Numbered from the stretch's first letter, positions 7,309-16,383 are shown. The stretch is 64,000 nucleotides of DNA from an uncultured Ruminococcus sp. (GCA_900543095.1 UQQD01000002.1:62001-126000); one strand, 5' to 3'. The notes: generated by a model from the sequence alone, not told the origin. Numbers and translations: made by a program.

Positions 7309-9381
7309 TTGAAACAGTATGATGCTAACAAAATTCTGAATATTGCTTTGGCAGGTCACAGCGGATGCGGCAAGACCTCGGTTGCAGAGTCGATACTTTA
7401 TCTTTCAAAGGCAACAGAACGTTTGGGAAAGATAGCCGACGGCAATACAACGCTTGACTTTGACGGCGAAGAAATCAAGCGACAGGCTTCAATTATGACG
7501 GCGGTTGCTCCGATAGAATGGAAGAATACAAAAATCAACCTTATTGACACTCCCGGTCTGTTTGATTTTGCAGGCGGAGTATCAGAGGGTATGCGTGCCG
7601 CAGACACTGCGCTTATCGTGGTTTCGGGCAAGGACGGCGTAAACGTCGGCACCGAAAAGGCTGTTGCCGCCGCAACAAAAGCAGGGCTTACAAAGGTTTT
7701 CTTTGTAAACGGACTTTGTGATGAAGACGCACGTTTTTACCGTGTGTTTGAAAATCTAAAGGCTACTTTCGGTCCTTCCGTTTGCCCTGTTGTTGTTCCG
7801 TATATCGTTGACGGAAAGGCTAATACTTATGTAAATCTTTTTGAGTATAAGGCATATGAATACAGCCCCGACGGTTCTGTAAAACAAACCTCCCTGCCCG
7901 ATATGGGAACAAGACTTGAGGGCTTGAGAGAAGCTATAAAGGAGGCTGTTGCCGAAACAAGTGAAGAATTGCTTGACAAGTTTATAATGGGCGAGGAGTT
8001 CACTCCCGAGGAGATAATCCTCGGAGTAAGTCAAGGTGTAAAGGACGGTACGATTTGTCCTGTTTTCTGCGGCGACGCTCACAATACCTTTGCGATAGAC
8101 CAGCTTCTTAACAGCCTTACATGGCTTGCACCGAGCGCAGCCTCAAGAGGAGAGGAGATAGGTGTTGACGTAAACGGCGAACCTGTTGAAGTTGCTATAA
8201 ATGAAAACGCAGCCGCAGCTGCTATTGTATTCAAAACCGTAGTTGACCCGTTTATCGGCAGACTTTCATACATTAAGACTATATCGGGTAAAATTTCTCC
8301 CGACACGCCTGTTATCAATATGCGTACAGGAGCTCAGGAGCGTATCGGCAAGGTTATGTATGTATGCGGCAAAAAGCAGGTTGACGCCGAGTATATAGGA
8401 GCAGGCGACATAGGCGCAATTCCGAAGCTTGTTTCGACAAAAACGGGAGATACGCTTTGTTCACCGCTTCGTAAGGTAATACTTGACGGAATTGATTATC
8501 CCGTTTCTTCATATACTATGGCTGTTTATCCTGCCAAAAAGGGCGACGAGGATAAGGTAGCTCAGGGCCTTGCAAAGCTTGCGGACGAAGATCCTACAAT
8601 AAAATTTGAAAATAACCACGAAACTCACGAAATGCTTGTTTCAGGACTTGGCGAACAGCATCTTGACGTTGTTATATCAAGACTTAAAACAAAATATAAT
8701 GTTGACGCAAGCCTTCAGAAGCCTAAGATTGCATACAGAGAAACTATTCGAAAAAAGGTTACCGCTCAGGGCAGATACAAAAAGCAGTCGGGTGGTCACG
8801 GACAGTTTGGCGATGTATGGATTGAATTTGAGCCGTTCGATACCGACGGGCTTGAATTTGCTGAAAGAGTTGTAGGCGGCGCAGTGCCCAAAAACTTCTT
8901 CCCGGCAGTTGAAAAGGGACTCAGAGATTCAATCAAAAAGGGCGTTCTTGCGGGTTATCCGACAGTGGGAATAAAGGCAACGCTTTATGACGGTTCCTAT
9001 CACCCTGTTGACTCTTCCGAAATGTCATTCAAGACTGCCGCAAGTCTTGCATACAAAAACGGTATTCCAAACGCTTCTCCAACGCTTCTCGAGCCTATCG
9101 GAAGTCTTAAGGCTACGGTTCCGGACGGCAATATGGGCGACGTTATGGGCGAGGTAAACAAACGCCGCGGCAGAGTGCTCGGAATGTCGCCTGCCGAGGG
9201 CGGAATGCAGGTCGTTGAAGCGGAAGTGCCAATGGCCGAAATGGCGGATTTCTCTACATTTATAAGGCAAATCACTCAGGGCAGGGGTTCCTATGAATTC
9301 ACCTTTGTCCGTTACGAGGACGCTCCTGCAAACGTAGCTCAAAAGGTTATAGAGCAGGCTAAAAAGGACGCAGAAGAATAA
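7309..9381 (+). CDS. EF-G-like translational GTPase paralogue
   Basis: 690 residues with the five-domain layout of elongation factor G: a G domain at 1-280, then domains II-V including the conserved GGHGQFGDV and GSYHPVDSSEMSF regions. The P-loop GHSGCGKTS (16-24) is intact. G3 reads DTPGL (80-84), replacing the catalytic His of DTPGH. G4 reads NGLC (134-137) where NKxD is expected. Switch I lacks the usual RGITI. This marks a paralogue of the EF-G2 or accessory type, not housekeeping FusA; no rpsL, rpsG or tuf is nearby. The start is TTG, eight bases after AAGGGAGT. It has its own promoter and terminator. GTP hydrolysis or guanine specificity may be altered. Confidence 0.85.
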   Translation: MKQYDANKILNIALAGHSGCGKTSVAESILYLSKATERLGKIADGNTTLDFDGEEIKRQASIMTAVAPIEWKNTKINLIDTPGLFDFAGGVSEGMRAADTALIVVSGKDGVNVGTEKAVAAATKAGLTKVFFVNGLCDEDARFYRVFENLKATFGPSVCPVVVPYIVDGKANTYVNLFEYKAYEYSPDGSVKQTSLPDMGTRLEGLREAIKEAVAETSEELLDKFIMGEEFTPEEIILGVSQGVKDGTICPVFCGDAHNTFAIDQLLNSLTWLAPSAASRGEEIGVDVNGEPVEVAINENAAAAAIVFKTVVDPFIGRLSYIKTISGKISPDTPVINMRTGAQERIGKVMYVCGKKQVDAEYIGAGDIGAIPKLVSTKTGDTLCSPLRKVILDGIDYPVSSYTMAVYPAKKGDEDKVAQGLAKLADEDPTIKFENNHETHEMLVSGLGEQHLDVVISRLKTKYNVDASLQKPKIAYRETIRKKVTAQGRYKKQSGGHGQFGDVWIEFEPFDTDGLEFAERVVGGAVPKNFFPAVEKGLRDSIKKGVLAGYPTVGIKATLYDGSYHPVDSSEMSFKTAASLAYKNGIPNASPTLLEPIGSLKATVPDGNMGDVMGEVNKRRGRVLGMSPAEGGMQVVEAEVPMAEMADFSTFIRQITQGRGSYEFTFVRYEDAPANVAQKVIEQAKKDAEE

Positions 9382-9385
9382 ACTT

Positions 9386-9412
9386 AAGGGACGTTGTAGA
9401 ACGTCCCTTTTT
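9386..9412 (+). terminator. Intrinsic terminator of EF-G-like gene
   Basis: AAGGGACGT pairs with ACGTCCCTT around a six-base loop, ending in TTTTT. Confidence 0.9.
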
Positions 9413-9426
9413 GTATCTTTTGTTTG

Positions 9427-9455
9427 TTGACAAAATATGTATTTTGCTATATATT
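9427..9455 (+). promoter_or_regulatory. Promoter upstream of CD3324-type gene
   Basis: TTGACA (9427-9432), 17 bases, TATATT (9450-9455). A GGGAGGG and a TTG at 9479 just downstream open an eight-codon frame (MKRYVIVA, then TAA), possibly the remnant of a lost gene or a short leader peptide. The transcript leader to ATG 9578 is about 115 bases. Confidence 0.55.
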
Positions 9456-9577
9456 AAGGTGTAAGGGAGGGTTGCGTTTTGAAAAGATATGTAATTGTTG
9501 CATAAGCTTTGGCTGTGCAATCAAATGATATGTTATAGCCATTGCTTATCCTTGAGAGTAAAACTTAGGAGGCAACA

Positions 9578-9883
9578 ATGAGCTATGTTAAGGCGGACGA
9601 AGTTCTGCCGCAAAACATTATCGCAATAATACAGCAGTATATAGACGGCGAGAGTGTTTATATTCCAAAAAGGAATAATACCAGAGCAAAGTGGGGTAAA
9701 AAGTCAGGTATAAAAAAAGAGCTTGAACTCAGGAACCTCAGCATTTTTGAAGATTATATGCTTGGTGCAAAAACATCAAGTCTTGCCGATAAGTACTGTC
9801 TTTCTGATAAAAGTATCCAAATAATTTTGAGGTTTTATTTTAAAAGCTCCTTTGTTACAATAGAATACGAAAGGAGTGCATAA
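9578..9883 (+). CDS. CD3324-family helix-turn-helix protein
   Basis: 101 residues. The N-terminal half contains VLPQNIIAIIQQYIDGE and VYIPKRNN, recognised from a small Clostridia family annotated as CD3324. The C-terminal part SLADKYCLSDKSIQIIL is a helix-turn-helix of the Mor/resolvase type. It probably binds DNA; the target is unknown. RBS AGGAGG at 9568-9573 fixes the start. A broken acetyltransferase gene begins two bases after its stop, so the two formed an operon. In related genomes members of this family often accompany GNAT genes (from memory). Confidence 0.72.
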   Translation: MSYVKADEVLPQNIIAIIQQYIDGESVYIPKRNNTRAKWGKKSGIKKELELRNLSIFEDYMLGAKTSSLADKYCLSDKSIQIILRFYFKSSFVTIEYERSA

Positions 9884-9884
9884 T

Positions 9885-10360
9885 ATGTAAATAGTTAAAA
9901 ATTACCGCAAAGACGATAGGCTGAGGGCAGGTCTTAACAGCCTTACCGAAAGAACCTTTGGATTTGATTTTGAAGGCTGGTATCAAAACGGCTTTTGGAA
10001 TGATAAATACATACCGTATTCAATCTTGGAGGACGAAAAAATTGTTGCAAACGTGTCTGTAAATATCATAGACATAAACGACTGCACAAAGCTTAAACAC
10101 TATATCCCGCTCGGAACGGTTATGACTGATGAAAATTACCGAAACAAGGGTTATAGCAGAGTGTTAATGGATGAAATTTTCAAGGATTATGATGGAAAGG
10201 TTGACGGAATTTATCTTTTCGCAAAACGCTTGGTTTTACACCGATTGATGCCGAGGGTTGGTATGTGAAAGAGTATCATGAAGAAGATACAACGCTGTTT
10301 ACAAGGGGTTTTTCGCTTGTCGGCAGAAGAGTAATTTTTCAAACCCTGTCACACGCATAA
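9885..10360 (+). pseudogene. GNAT-family N-acetyltransferase, disrupted
   Basis: ATG at 9885, well placed after AAGGAG, is followed immediately by TAA (9888-9890). The same frame then reads on as a GNAT protein: FGFDFEGWYQNG, IPLGTVMTDENYRNKGYSRVLM (the acetyl-CoA-binding region) and VDGIYLFA. Near 10225 the frame shifts. GFTPIDAEGWYVKEYHEED to LVGRRVIF and LSHA continue in another frame to TAA at 10358-10360. The junction lacks the residues normally between the two parts, so a small deletion with frameshift is likely. Two independent lesions argue for a true pseudogene over a base-calling error. A TTG at 10026 could start only a fragment. Confidence 0.8.
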
Positions 10361-10404
10361 TAATCTAAGTGCAAATATCCCCCGTCTAAGAGGCGGGGGA
10401 TATT
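10361..10404 (+). repeat. TAATCTAAGTGC-hairpin element
   Basis: TAATCTAAGTGC leads into a hairpin AATATCCCCCG (10374-10384)/CGGGGGATATT (10394-10404). The same leader followed by a different GC-rich hairpin occurs at 61753-61800 and, on the minus strand, at 37989-38042 and 39716-39765. Here the hairpin may also act as a weak terminator between convergent genes. Confidence 0.5.
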
Positions 10405-10452
10405 TTATAGCAATATAATTTTGGTTTTGCTCTGCGCCGAATGACAGCTTAA

Positions 10453-12195
10453 TTATTGATTTTTGCTGAACTGACTGTTGTACAGCATTGTATAAAATCC
10501 ATTTTGTTTTATCAGCTCATTATGACTGCCTTGTTCAATGATGTTGCCGTCCTTCATAACAAGAATTACGTCGCTTTCTTTAATAGTAGAAAGCCTGTGA
10601 GCAACAACAAAGCTTGTTTTGCCTTTCATCATTTTTGCAAAAGCCTTTTGAACTCGAATTTCAGTTAAGGTATCAATTGATGAAGTTGCTTCGTCCAAAA
10701 TCAGCATAGGCGGGTTAGTGAGCATGGCTCTTGCAATGCACAAAAGCTGTTTTTGACCGTGGCTCAGATTTCCGCCGCCCTCGCTTATTACGGTGTCATA
10801 GCCCTTTGGCATACGGCGGATAAAGCTATGGGCATATGCGGCCTTTGCGGCGGCAATCACTTCTTCATCTGTTGCATTTTCATTGCCGTAGCGCAGGTTT
10901 TCCATAATCGTGCCGCAAAACAGCCAGCTTTCCTGAAGCACCATTCCGTAGCATTTTCTCACGTTGTCACGTGTCATATCCCTTATGTCAACGCCGTCTA
11001 TCGTGATTTTCCCGCTGTCGGTTTCATAAAACCGCATCAAAAGGTTGATAAACGTGGTTTTTCCGCACCCTGTAGGACCGACTATTGCAACGTGACTACC
11101 GCTTTTTACATCAAGCGAAAAGTTAGTAATAAGCGGTTTTTCCTTTGTGTAAGAAAAGTTTACGTTCTCAATTTTAACATTGCCTTTGCAATCCTCAACC
11201 TTTTTGGGATTAGGTTCATCCGGCTTTTCGTCGTCAGCCTCAAGCACTTCAAAAACTCTTTCTGCGGCGGCAATTCCCGTTTGAAGCTGAGTCAAAACGC
11301 CCGTTACCTCGTTAAAGGGTTTTGTGTATTGGTTGGCATAGGTGAGAAAGCACGAAAGCTGACCTACGGAAAGCGCACCCGAAATTGCCGTTAATGCGCC
11401 GATAACTCCGACTGCGGCATATACTATCGCATTCACAAACCTTGTACTCGGATTTGCAAGCGCACCTGCAAATTGAGCCTTAAAGCCGACCGTGTACAGT
11501 TCTTTGTTATATTTATCAAATTCATCGAATGCACGCTGTTCAAACGAAAACGCCTTGACTATGCGCTGATTTCCGACGTGTTCTTCAACATATGATGAAA
11601 TTTTTCCCTGCAAGCTCTGCTGTTCGGCAAACCTTTTGTGAGTCAGTTTTCCTATAAATGCGGCGACAAAAAGCGAGAGCGGAGTAAGCACAAATACGGC
11701 TATGGCAATTTTCCAGTTTATAAACAGCATAAATATAAGCGTGCCGATTATTGTCACAACGCCCGAAAACAGTTGCAGGCACATCTGAGTTAATCCGTCG
11801 CCGACAGCGTCAACATCGTTTATTACACGGCTTATAAGGTCGCCGTGCGAGTGAATGTCAATGTAGGAGAGAGGAACGCAGTTGAATTTTTTGAACACGT
11901 CCCTGCGAAGGTCTCTGACGGTTTTGTAGCTTATGACATTAACAAAATAATTCATAATCCATTGAAAGACCGTAACGCCTGCAATACCCACAAGTATATA
12001 AATCAATATTTGCGCTATATTTGCAAAATTTACGTTGCCTGCGTCGATAATATTGTCAATAGCCCTGCCCACAAGCACGGGAATATAGAGCGTGAGCAAA
12101 ACACTGATGACTGCGCTGACAAGTGCAAGCGCAAGATAGCCCGAATAGGGCTTTATTTTTTTGATAACCTTTGAAACGGCAGATCTTTTTTTCAT
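10453..12195 (-). CDS. ABC exporter half-transporter, subunit B (heterodimer)
   Basis: 580 residues: six membrane spans in the first 310 residues and an ATPase domain after about 340. Walker A is GPTGCGKTT and Walker B is LILDEATSSID with the catalytic Glu. The signature reads LSHGQ rather than LSGGQ. The partner gene upstream has the opposite pattern, as in heterodimeric exporters such as BmrCD, LmrCD and TM287/288. Its start overlaps the partner's stop by four bases. It probably exports a lipid, peptide or drug; substrate not inferable. Confidence 0.92.
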   Translation of the reverse strand: MKKRSAVSKVIKKIKPYSGYLALALVSAVISVLLTLYIPVLVGRAIDNIIDAGNVNFANIAQILIYILVGIAGVTVFQWIMNYFVNVISYKTVRDLRRDVFKKFNCVPLSYIDIHSHGDLISRVINDVDAVGDGLTQMCLQLFSGVVTIIGTLIFMLFINWKIAIAVFVLTPLSLFVAAFIGKLTHKRFAEQQSLQGKISSYVEEHVGNQRIVKAFSFEQRAFDEFDKYNKELYTVGFKAQFAGALANPSTRFVNAIVYAAVGVIGALTAISGALSVGQLSCFLTYANQYTKPFNEVTGVLTQLQTGIAAAERVFEVLEADDEKPDEPNPKKVEDCKGNVKIENVNFSYTKEKPLITNFSLDVKSGSHVAIVGPTGCGKTTFINLLMRFYETDSGKITIDGVDIRDMTRDNVRKCYGMVLQESWLFCGTIMENLRYGNENATDEEVIAAAKAAYAHSFIRRMPKGYDTVISEGGGNLSHGQKQLLCIARAMLTNPPMLILDEATSSIDTLTEIRVQKAFAKMMKGKTSFVVAHRLSTIKESDVILVMKDGNIIEQGSHNELIKQNGFYTMLYNSQFSKNQ

Positions 12196-13931
12196 CGTTT
12201 AGCCTCCGTTTCGCTGAGCTGAGAAAGACATATCTCACGATATGTTTCGCAGTTCTCAAATAATTCATCGTGTGTGCCCTGACCTGCAAGCTCTCCGTCG
12301 TCAAGCACAAGTATAAGATCGGCGTTTTTTATAGTCGAGCATCTTTGTGTGACTATGATAACCGTCATATTTTCGGTGCTTTCTTTTAGAGCCTTTCTAA
12401 GTGCGGCGTCGGTCGCAAAGTCAAGAGCAGAAAAACTGTCGTCAAGTATCAGTATCTTTGGCTTTGCCGCAATACCTCTTGCAATACAAAGCCTTTGCTT
12501 CTGACCGCCGCTGAAATTTTTTCCGCCCTGTTCAACATAGCTGTCAAGTCCTTTTGGCAGTTTTGATACAAAATCATAGGCTTGGGCGATTTTTAATGCA
12601 TTGATGATTTCTTCATCGGTTGCATTTTTATTGCCCCATTTCATATTATCTCTGACAGTTCCGCTGAACAGCACCGATTGCTGTGGAACAATTCCCATCT
12701 GTCCTCTGAGCTGTAAGAACGGATATTCTTTTACGTCAACGCCGTCAACGCTCACACTGCCGCTTTTTACGTCATAAAACCTGGGAATAAGACCGATAAG
12801 CGTTGATTTTCCGCTTCCTGTACCGCCGATAATACCAACAGTCTGACCTCGCTTTATTTCAAAGCTGATGTCGCTCAGCTCATCTGCTCCGTCACCGTAG
12901 GTAAAGCATACATTATCAAATTTGATTTTGGGTGTGTTTGTATCTGCAAAAGTTTTTATATTATCGTGATTTTTTTCAACTACGCTCGGATGGGTTTTAA
13001 ATACGTCGTCAATTCTTTTTGCACTTGCGCTTGCCTTTGTAAGCAAAATTACAAGGTTTGCAACAACTATCATCGCAAGCAAAATCTGCGTCATATAGTT
13101 TACAAGAGCAATAATATCGCCCGAAAGCATACCGCTTCCGCTGTTTACGTTGACTGCGCCGAACCAGACTATTGCAACTATTGCAAGGTCGGTAACCGCA
13201 TAGGTAACAGGACTGAGCAGAGCCGAAAGGCGGCTGACTCTGATTGAGGTCTTTGCAAGGTCTTCGGTGGCAAAGTCAATGCGCTCCTTTTCGCTTTTTT
13301 GCTTTGAAAAAGCGCGGATAACTCTGTTGCCTGAAAGGTTTTCTCTTGAAATAAGACCAATCTTATCAAGCTTTTTCTGCATAGCCGTAAATATCGGAAT
13401 ACTCTTGCTCATAACAAAATACAGCGTAAGGGCAATAAGCAGAGCGGAAATAAAGAATATTACGGACATCTTAAGGTTGATTGTCATAGCCATAACAAGT
13501 GCGCCTGCAACGATAAACGGTGCACGGGTCAAAAGCCTTATACTCATTGCAACGCTTTGCTGAACCTGATTTATGTCGTTAGTCATTCGTGTTATCAGCG
13601 AGGGGGTGCCGAGCTTGTCAAGCTCGGCGTGCGAAAGGCTGTTGATGTGCTTAAATAATGCGCTTCTGACTTTTGTTCCAAAGCCCTGAGAGGCTTTGGA
13701 CGCAAGGTATTGGCACACAAGCGCAAACGAAAGTCCCAGCACTGCGAGCAGTACCATAAGCCAGCCCATTTTGACAACGTAGTCAGAGTCACCGTTTTTA
13801 ACACCGACGTCAATTATCTTAGCCATAACAAGCGGAACCAAAAGTTCGAGTACAGCTTCAATCAGCTTGCATATAGGTCCGATGATACATTCCTTTTTGT
13901 AGTCCTTTAAAAATCGTCTTAATCTTATCAT
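12192..13931 (-). CDS. ABC exporter half-transporter, subunit A (degenerate ATP site)
   Basis: 579 residues: an N-terminal six-span membrane domain (1-310) and a C-terminal ATPase. Walker A is GGTGSGKST, the signature FSGGQ is canonical, and Walker B ends ILDDS, with Asp in place of the catalytic Glu. In a dimer with the downstream protein, this Walker B and the partner's LSHGQ would form the same non-hydrolysing site, leaving one consensus site. First gene of the pair; a possible promoter lies within the AT-rich 50 bases upstream. No regulator is adjacent. Confidence 0.92.
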   Translation of the reverse strand: MIRLRRFLKDYKKECIIGPICKLIEAVLELLVPLVMAKIIDVGVKNGDSDYVVKMGWLMVLLAVLGLSFALVCQYLASKASQGFGTKVRSALFKHINSLSHAELDKLGTPSLITRMTNDINQVQQSVAMSIRLLTRAPFIVAGALVMAMTINLKMSVIFFISALLIALTLYFVMSKSIPIFTAMQKKLDKIGLISRENLSGNRVIRAFSKQKSEKERIDFATEDLAKTSIRVSRLSALLSPVTYAVTDLAIVAIVWFGAVNVNSGSGMLSGDIIALVNYMTQILLAMIVVANLVILLTKASASAKRIDDVFKTHPSVVEKNHDNIKTFADTNTPKIKFDNVCFTYGDGADELSDISFEIKRGQTVGIIGGTGSGKSTLIGLIPRFYDVKSGSVSVDGVDVKEYPFLQLRGQMGIVPQQSVLFSGTVRDNMKWGNKNATDEEIINALKIAQAYDFVSKLPKGLDSYVEQGGKNFSGGQKQRLCIARGIAAKPKILILDDSFSALDFATDAALRKALKESTENMTVIIVTQRCSTIKNADLILVLDDGELAGQGTHDELFENCETYREICLSQLSETEAKR

Positions 13932-14037
13932 CTTATTATCCTGTCCGTATTATTTCCAATATACTTATTTTACACCAATTTTTTCTAATCATCAACTTTT
14001 TTTAATTTTGTTAAAATCATTATGCCCAAATACAGTT

Positions 14038-14072
14038 AAAAAGGCTCTGTTTCAGTCAAGAAACAAAGCCTT
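14038..14072 (-). terminator. Intrinsic terminator of the NatAB-like pair
   Basis: AAAGGCTTTGTTTC pairs with GAAACAGAGCCTTT around a short loop and runs into T residues on the minus strand. Confidence 0.85.
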
Positions 14073-14102
14073 TGTGCTTTATAAGAATTTTACAGTTTTT
14101 GA

Positions 14103-15344
14103 TTATGCTTTCCAAATCGACTTGATAATTGAGCCTATTTTTGGCTTTGTGCCGTAAAGCAGAACGCCTACTCTGTAAATTTTAGCCGACAAAACACCCA
14201 CTCCAAATACAGAAGCCACCAAGATTATTGTTGAAATAATAATTTCATAAATCGGAACCGTGCTCATTGCAATACGGGTAAACATAGCCATAGGGGAGGT
14301 GAACGGTATGTATGAGCATACTATCATCAAAATATTGTCAACGTTTCCGCTTGTCATAGAGAAAACTACAACAAAAAACGCGACTATAAATAGCATAGTT
14401 ATCGGCATGACCGCAGTATTGATGTCTTCTACCTTTGAAACCGTAGAGCCTACTGCGCCATATAAAAATGCGTAGATGAAGAATCCCAGTACAAAGAACA
14501 GCAGCATATACATCAAAAGATTAAGCGGCATATTGAATATTGAGTTGACAATTTGATTATCCTGCCAGTCGCCATTGTTAAGGTTAAACAGCAAAAATGC
14601 AGAACCAAAAATACAGGCAAGTTGAATTAGTCCGGCAATGCAGGCGGCAATTACCTTTCCAAACATCATTGAGGTAGGCTTTGCGCTGGTAATCAAAAGC
14701 TCCATTGCCCTTGAACTTTTTTCAGTAGCAACGCTTGTGGCAACTAATTGTCCGTAGAGAAGAATTACCATATATAAGGCAAAAATCATTATGTATGTAT
14801 AGAAAAAGTTTTGCATTTGGTCTTTACCAAGATTTTCTACACTGTGGTTTATCTGAACAGAAAGAATTTCATTGGCTTTTTCCTCAGGAATTCCGCTTTG
14901 CAGCATTGTGTTCAGTCTGTAAATGTTTTGCAAAACTTGGTCTGCAATCATTGTGTTTTCATCATAAATTGAAAGGTCGTTTACATAATATGTATATGAA
15001 ACAGGACTGTCAAAATAGAAACCACATTCAGCTTCTTCGTCCGAAATTTTAGTTTTTATATCTTCATTTCCTTTTTCGGTAACCTGAATATTGTAATCCA
15101 CAAATGCAGAAGCAAAAACCTCTTTGATTTGTTGTGCTTCATCTTCGGAATCTGCCGCAATCAGCATAACAGGAAGATTTTCACTGTTTGTATCTGCGCT
15201 GTCACTTTCAAATGCAGCTGTTATCTTTGGAAAAAAGATTACTATTGCAATTACCGCAACAATAAATAATGTAACTCCGACAAATATTTTGTTCTTAAAA
15301 TAGTTTTTTAATTCAAACTTTAATATTGTTCCAAATTGATTCAT
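14103..15344 (-). CDS. ABC-2 type transporter permease (NatB-like)
   Basis: 413 residues. One membrane span near residues 21-45 is followed by a large extracytoplasmic domain (about 46-180), then five to six spans in the C-terminal half. This is the ABC2_membrane_3/NatB layout. NatB pairs with an ATPase to expel sodium in Bacillus; other members export drugs or peptides, so the substrate here is open. The ATPase gene lies 15 bases upstream. RBS AGGGGGG precedes the ATG. Confidence 0.88.
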   Translation of the reverse strand: MNQFGTILKFELKNYFKNKIFVGVTLFIVAVIAIVIFFPKITAAFESDSADTNSENLPVMLIAADSEDEAQQIKEVFASAFVDYNIQVTEKGNEDIKTKISDEEAECGFYFDSPVSYTYYVNDLSIYDENTMIADQVLQNIYRLNTMLQSGIPEEKANEILSVQINHSVENLGKDQMQNFFYTYIMIFALYMVILLYGQLVATSVATEKSSRAMELLITSAKPTSMMFGKVIAACIAGLIQLACIFGSAFLLFNLNNGDWQDNQIVNSIFNMPLNLLMYMLLFFVLGFFIYAFLYGAVGSTVSKVEDINTAVMPITMLFIVAFFVVVFSMTSGNVDNILMIVCSYIPFTSPMAMFTRIAMSTVPIYEIIISTIILVASVFGVGVLSAKIYRVGVLLYGTKPKIGSIIKSIWKA

Positions 15345-15359
15345 TTTTTGCCCCCCTTT

Positions 15360-16265
15360 TTATACCTGTTCTCCTGCATATTCGACAAATATATCATTTA
15401 ACGACGGTTCAAATACTTTGATTTCATCTATATCAAAGTGTTCGGTCAGCATTTTCATAACATTTTGTTTGTTATCAGGTGAATTAAGCTGCAAAATCAG
15501 GGTTTCTGAATCCAAACGCTTGACAGATTTTTCGAATTTTACACTCTGATTAGTCAAAATTTTCTCAATATCAGTTAAAGACTTTACTATAAGCTTATCT
15601 CTTGTGTAGTTCCTTTTGATGTTGTGCAGGTTGCCCTGTAAAACAACTTTTCCGCCGTTAAGAATAGCAATGTTATCGCAAAATTCTTCTATGTAATTCA
15701 TTTGGTGGCTTGAAAATAGAACAATTTTTCCTTTGCTGATTTCTTCTTTTACAACATCTTTTAGCAACTGTGCATTGACCGGGTCAAGTCCCGAGAACGG
15801 TTCGTCAAGAATTACAATATCGGGATTGTGGGCAAGTGCAGTAATCAGCTGTATTTTTTGCTGATTTCCCTTTGAAAGAGTGTCGAGCCGTTTGTTGCGA
15901 TATTCAGACATACCAAGTCTTTCAAGCCATTTATCAATTGACTTTACGGCAGGCGCATATTTCATACCTTTTAGTTGGGCAAAATAAACAAGTTGCTCAA
16001 TGATTGGCTTTTTGGGATAAAGTCCTCTTTCCTCCGGAAGATATCCGATACCTACCTTGCTGTAATTAATCGGTTTCCCGTCAACAAGTACTTCGCCGCT
16101 GTTTGCAGGAAAAACATTCATTAATATACGAATTGTAGTGGTTTTTCCGGCACCGTTTCTACCCAGCAATCCAAACGCTTCACCGCTTTTGGCTTTTAAA
16201 GATATGCCGGTCAATACCTGCTTTTCGCCAAAACTCTTATATATGTTATTCAGCTCAAGTTCCAT
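15360..16265 (-). CDS. ABC transporter ATP-binding protein (NatA-like)
   Basis: 301 residues. Walker A GRNGAGKTTT (about 35-44), signature LSKGNQQK, Walker B IVILDEPFSGLD and a switch His in LFSSHQM are all intact. The last 80 residues match the DUF4162 extension usual in NatA-type ATPases. RBS GGAGG lies seven bases before the ATG. It forms a two-gene unit with the downstream permease under its own promoter and a structured leader. Confidence 0.93.
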   Translation of the reverse strand: MELELNNIYKSFGEKQVLTGISLKAKSGEAFGLLGRNGAGKTTTIRILMNVFPANSGEVLVDGKPINYSKVGIGYLPEERGLYPKKPIIEQLVYFAQLKGMKYAPAVKSIDKWLERLGMSEYRNKRLDTLSKGNQQKIQLITALAHNPDIVILDEPFSGLDPVNAQLLKDVVKEEISKGKIVLFSSHQMNYIEEFCDNIAILNGGKVVLQGNLHNIKRNYTRDKLIVKSLTDIEKILTNQSVKFEKSVKRLDSETLILQLNSPDNKQNVMKMLTEHFDIDEIKVFEPSLNDIFVEYAGEQV

Positions 16266-16295
16266 AATTTCCTCCGAATATGTATTAAAATATTG

Positions 16296-16383
16296 TACAT
16301 AAAATGTGTTTTATATTTTATGTATAATAAGGTGATTTTTAGCAATATAGTATAAATTATACCATAATATTTTTGAAAATCAA
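16296..16383 (-). promoter_or_regulatory. Promoter and palindromic leader of natA-like gene
   Basis: On the minus strand TTGATT (16378-16383), a 16-base spacer and TATAAT (16356-16361). Downstream in the leader, TACATAAAAT (16296-16305) and ATTTTATGTA (16315-16324) form a 10-bp inverted repeat with a nine-base centre, either an operator or an RNA hairpin. The gap up to the gpmI terminator (16384-16489) otherwise holds nothing I can name. Confidence 0.55.

Noticed and set aside
7309..9381. TetM-like ribosome-protection protein
   Set aside because: Length near 690 and overall order suit an EF-G paralogue, and nothing suggests resistance transfer; the function is left open rather than assigned as resistance.
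10753..11394. A 213-codon open frame on the plus strand inside the ABC exporter gene
   Set aside because: It lies fully opposite a well-conserved ATPase domain, has no RBS and shows no family features.
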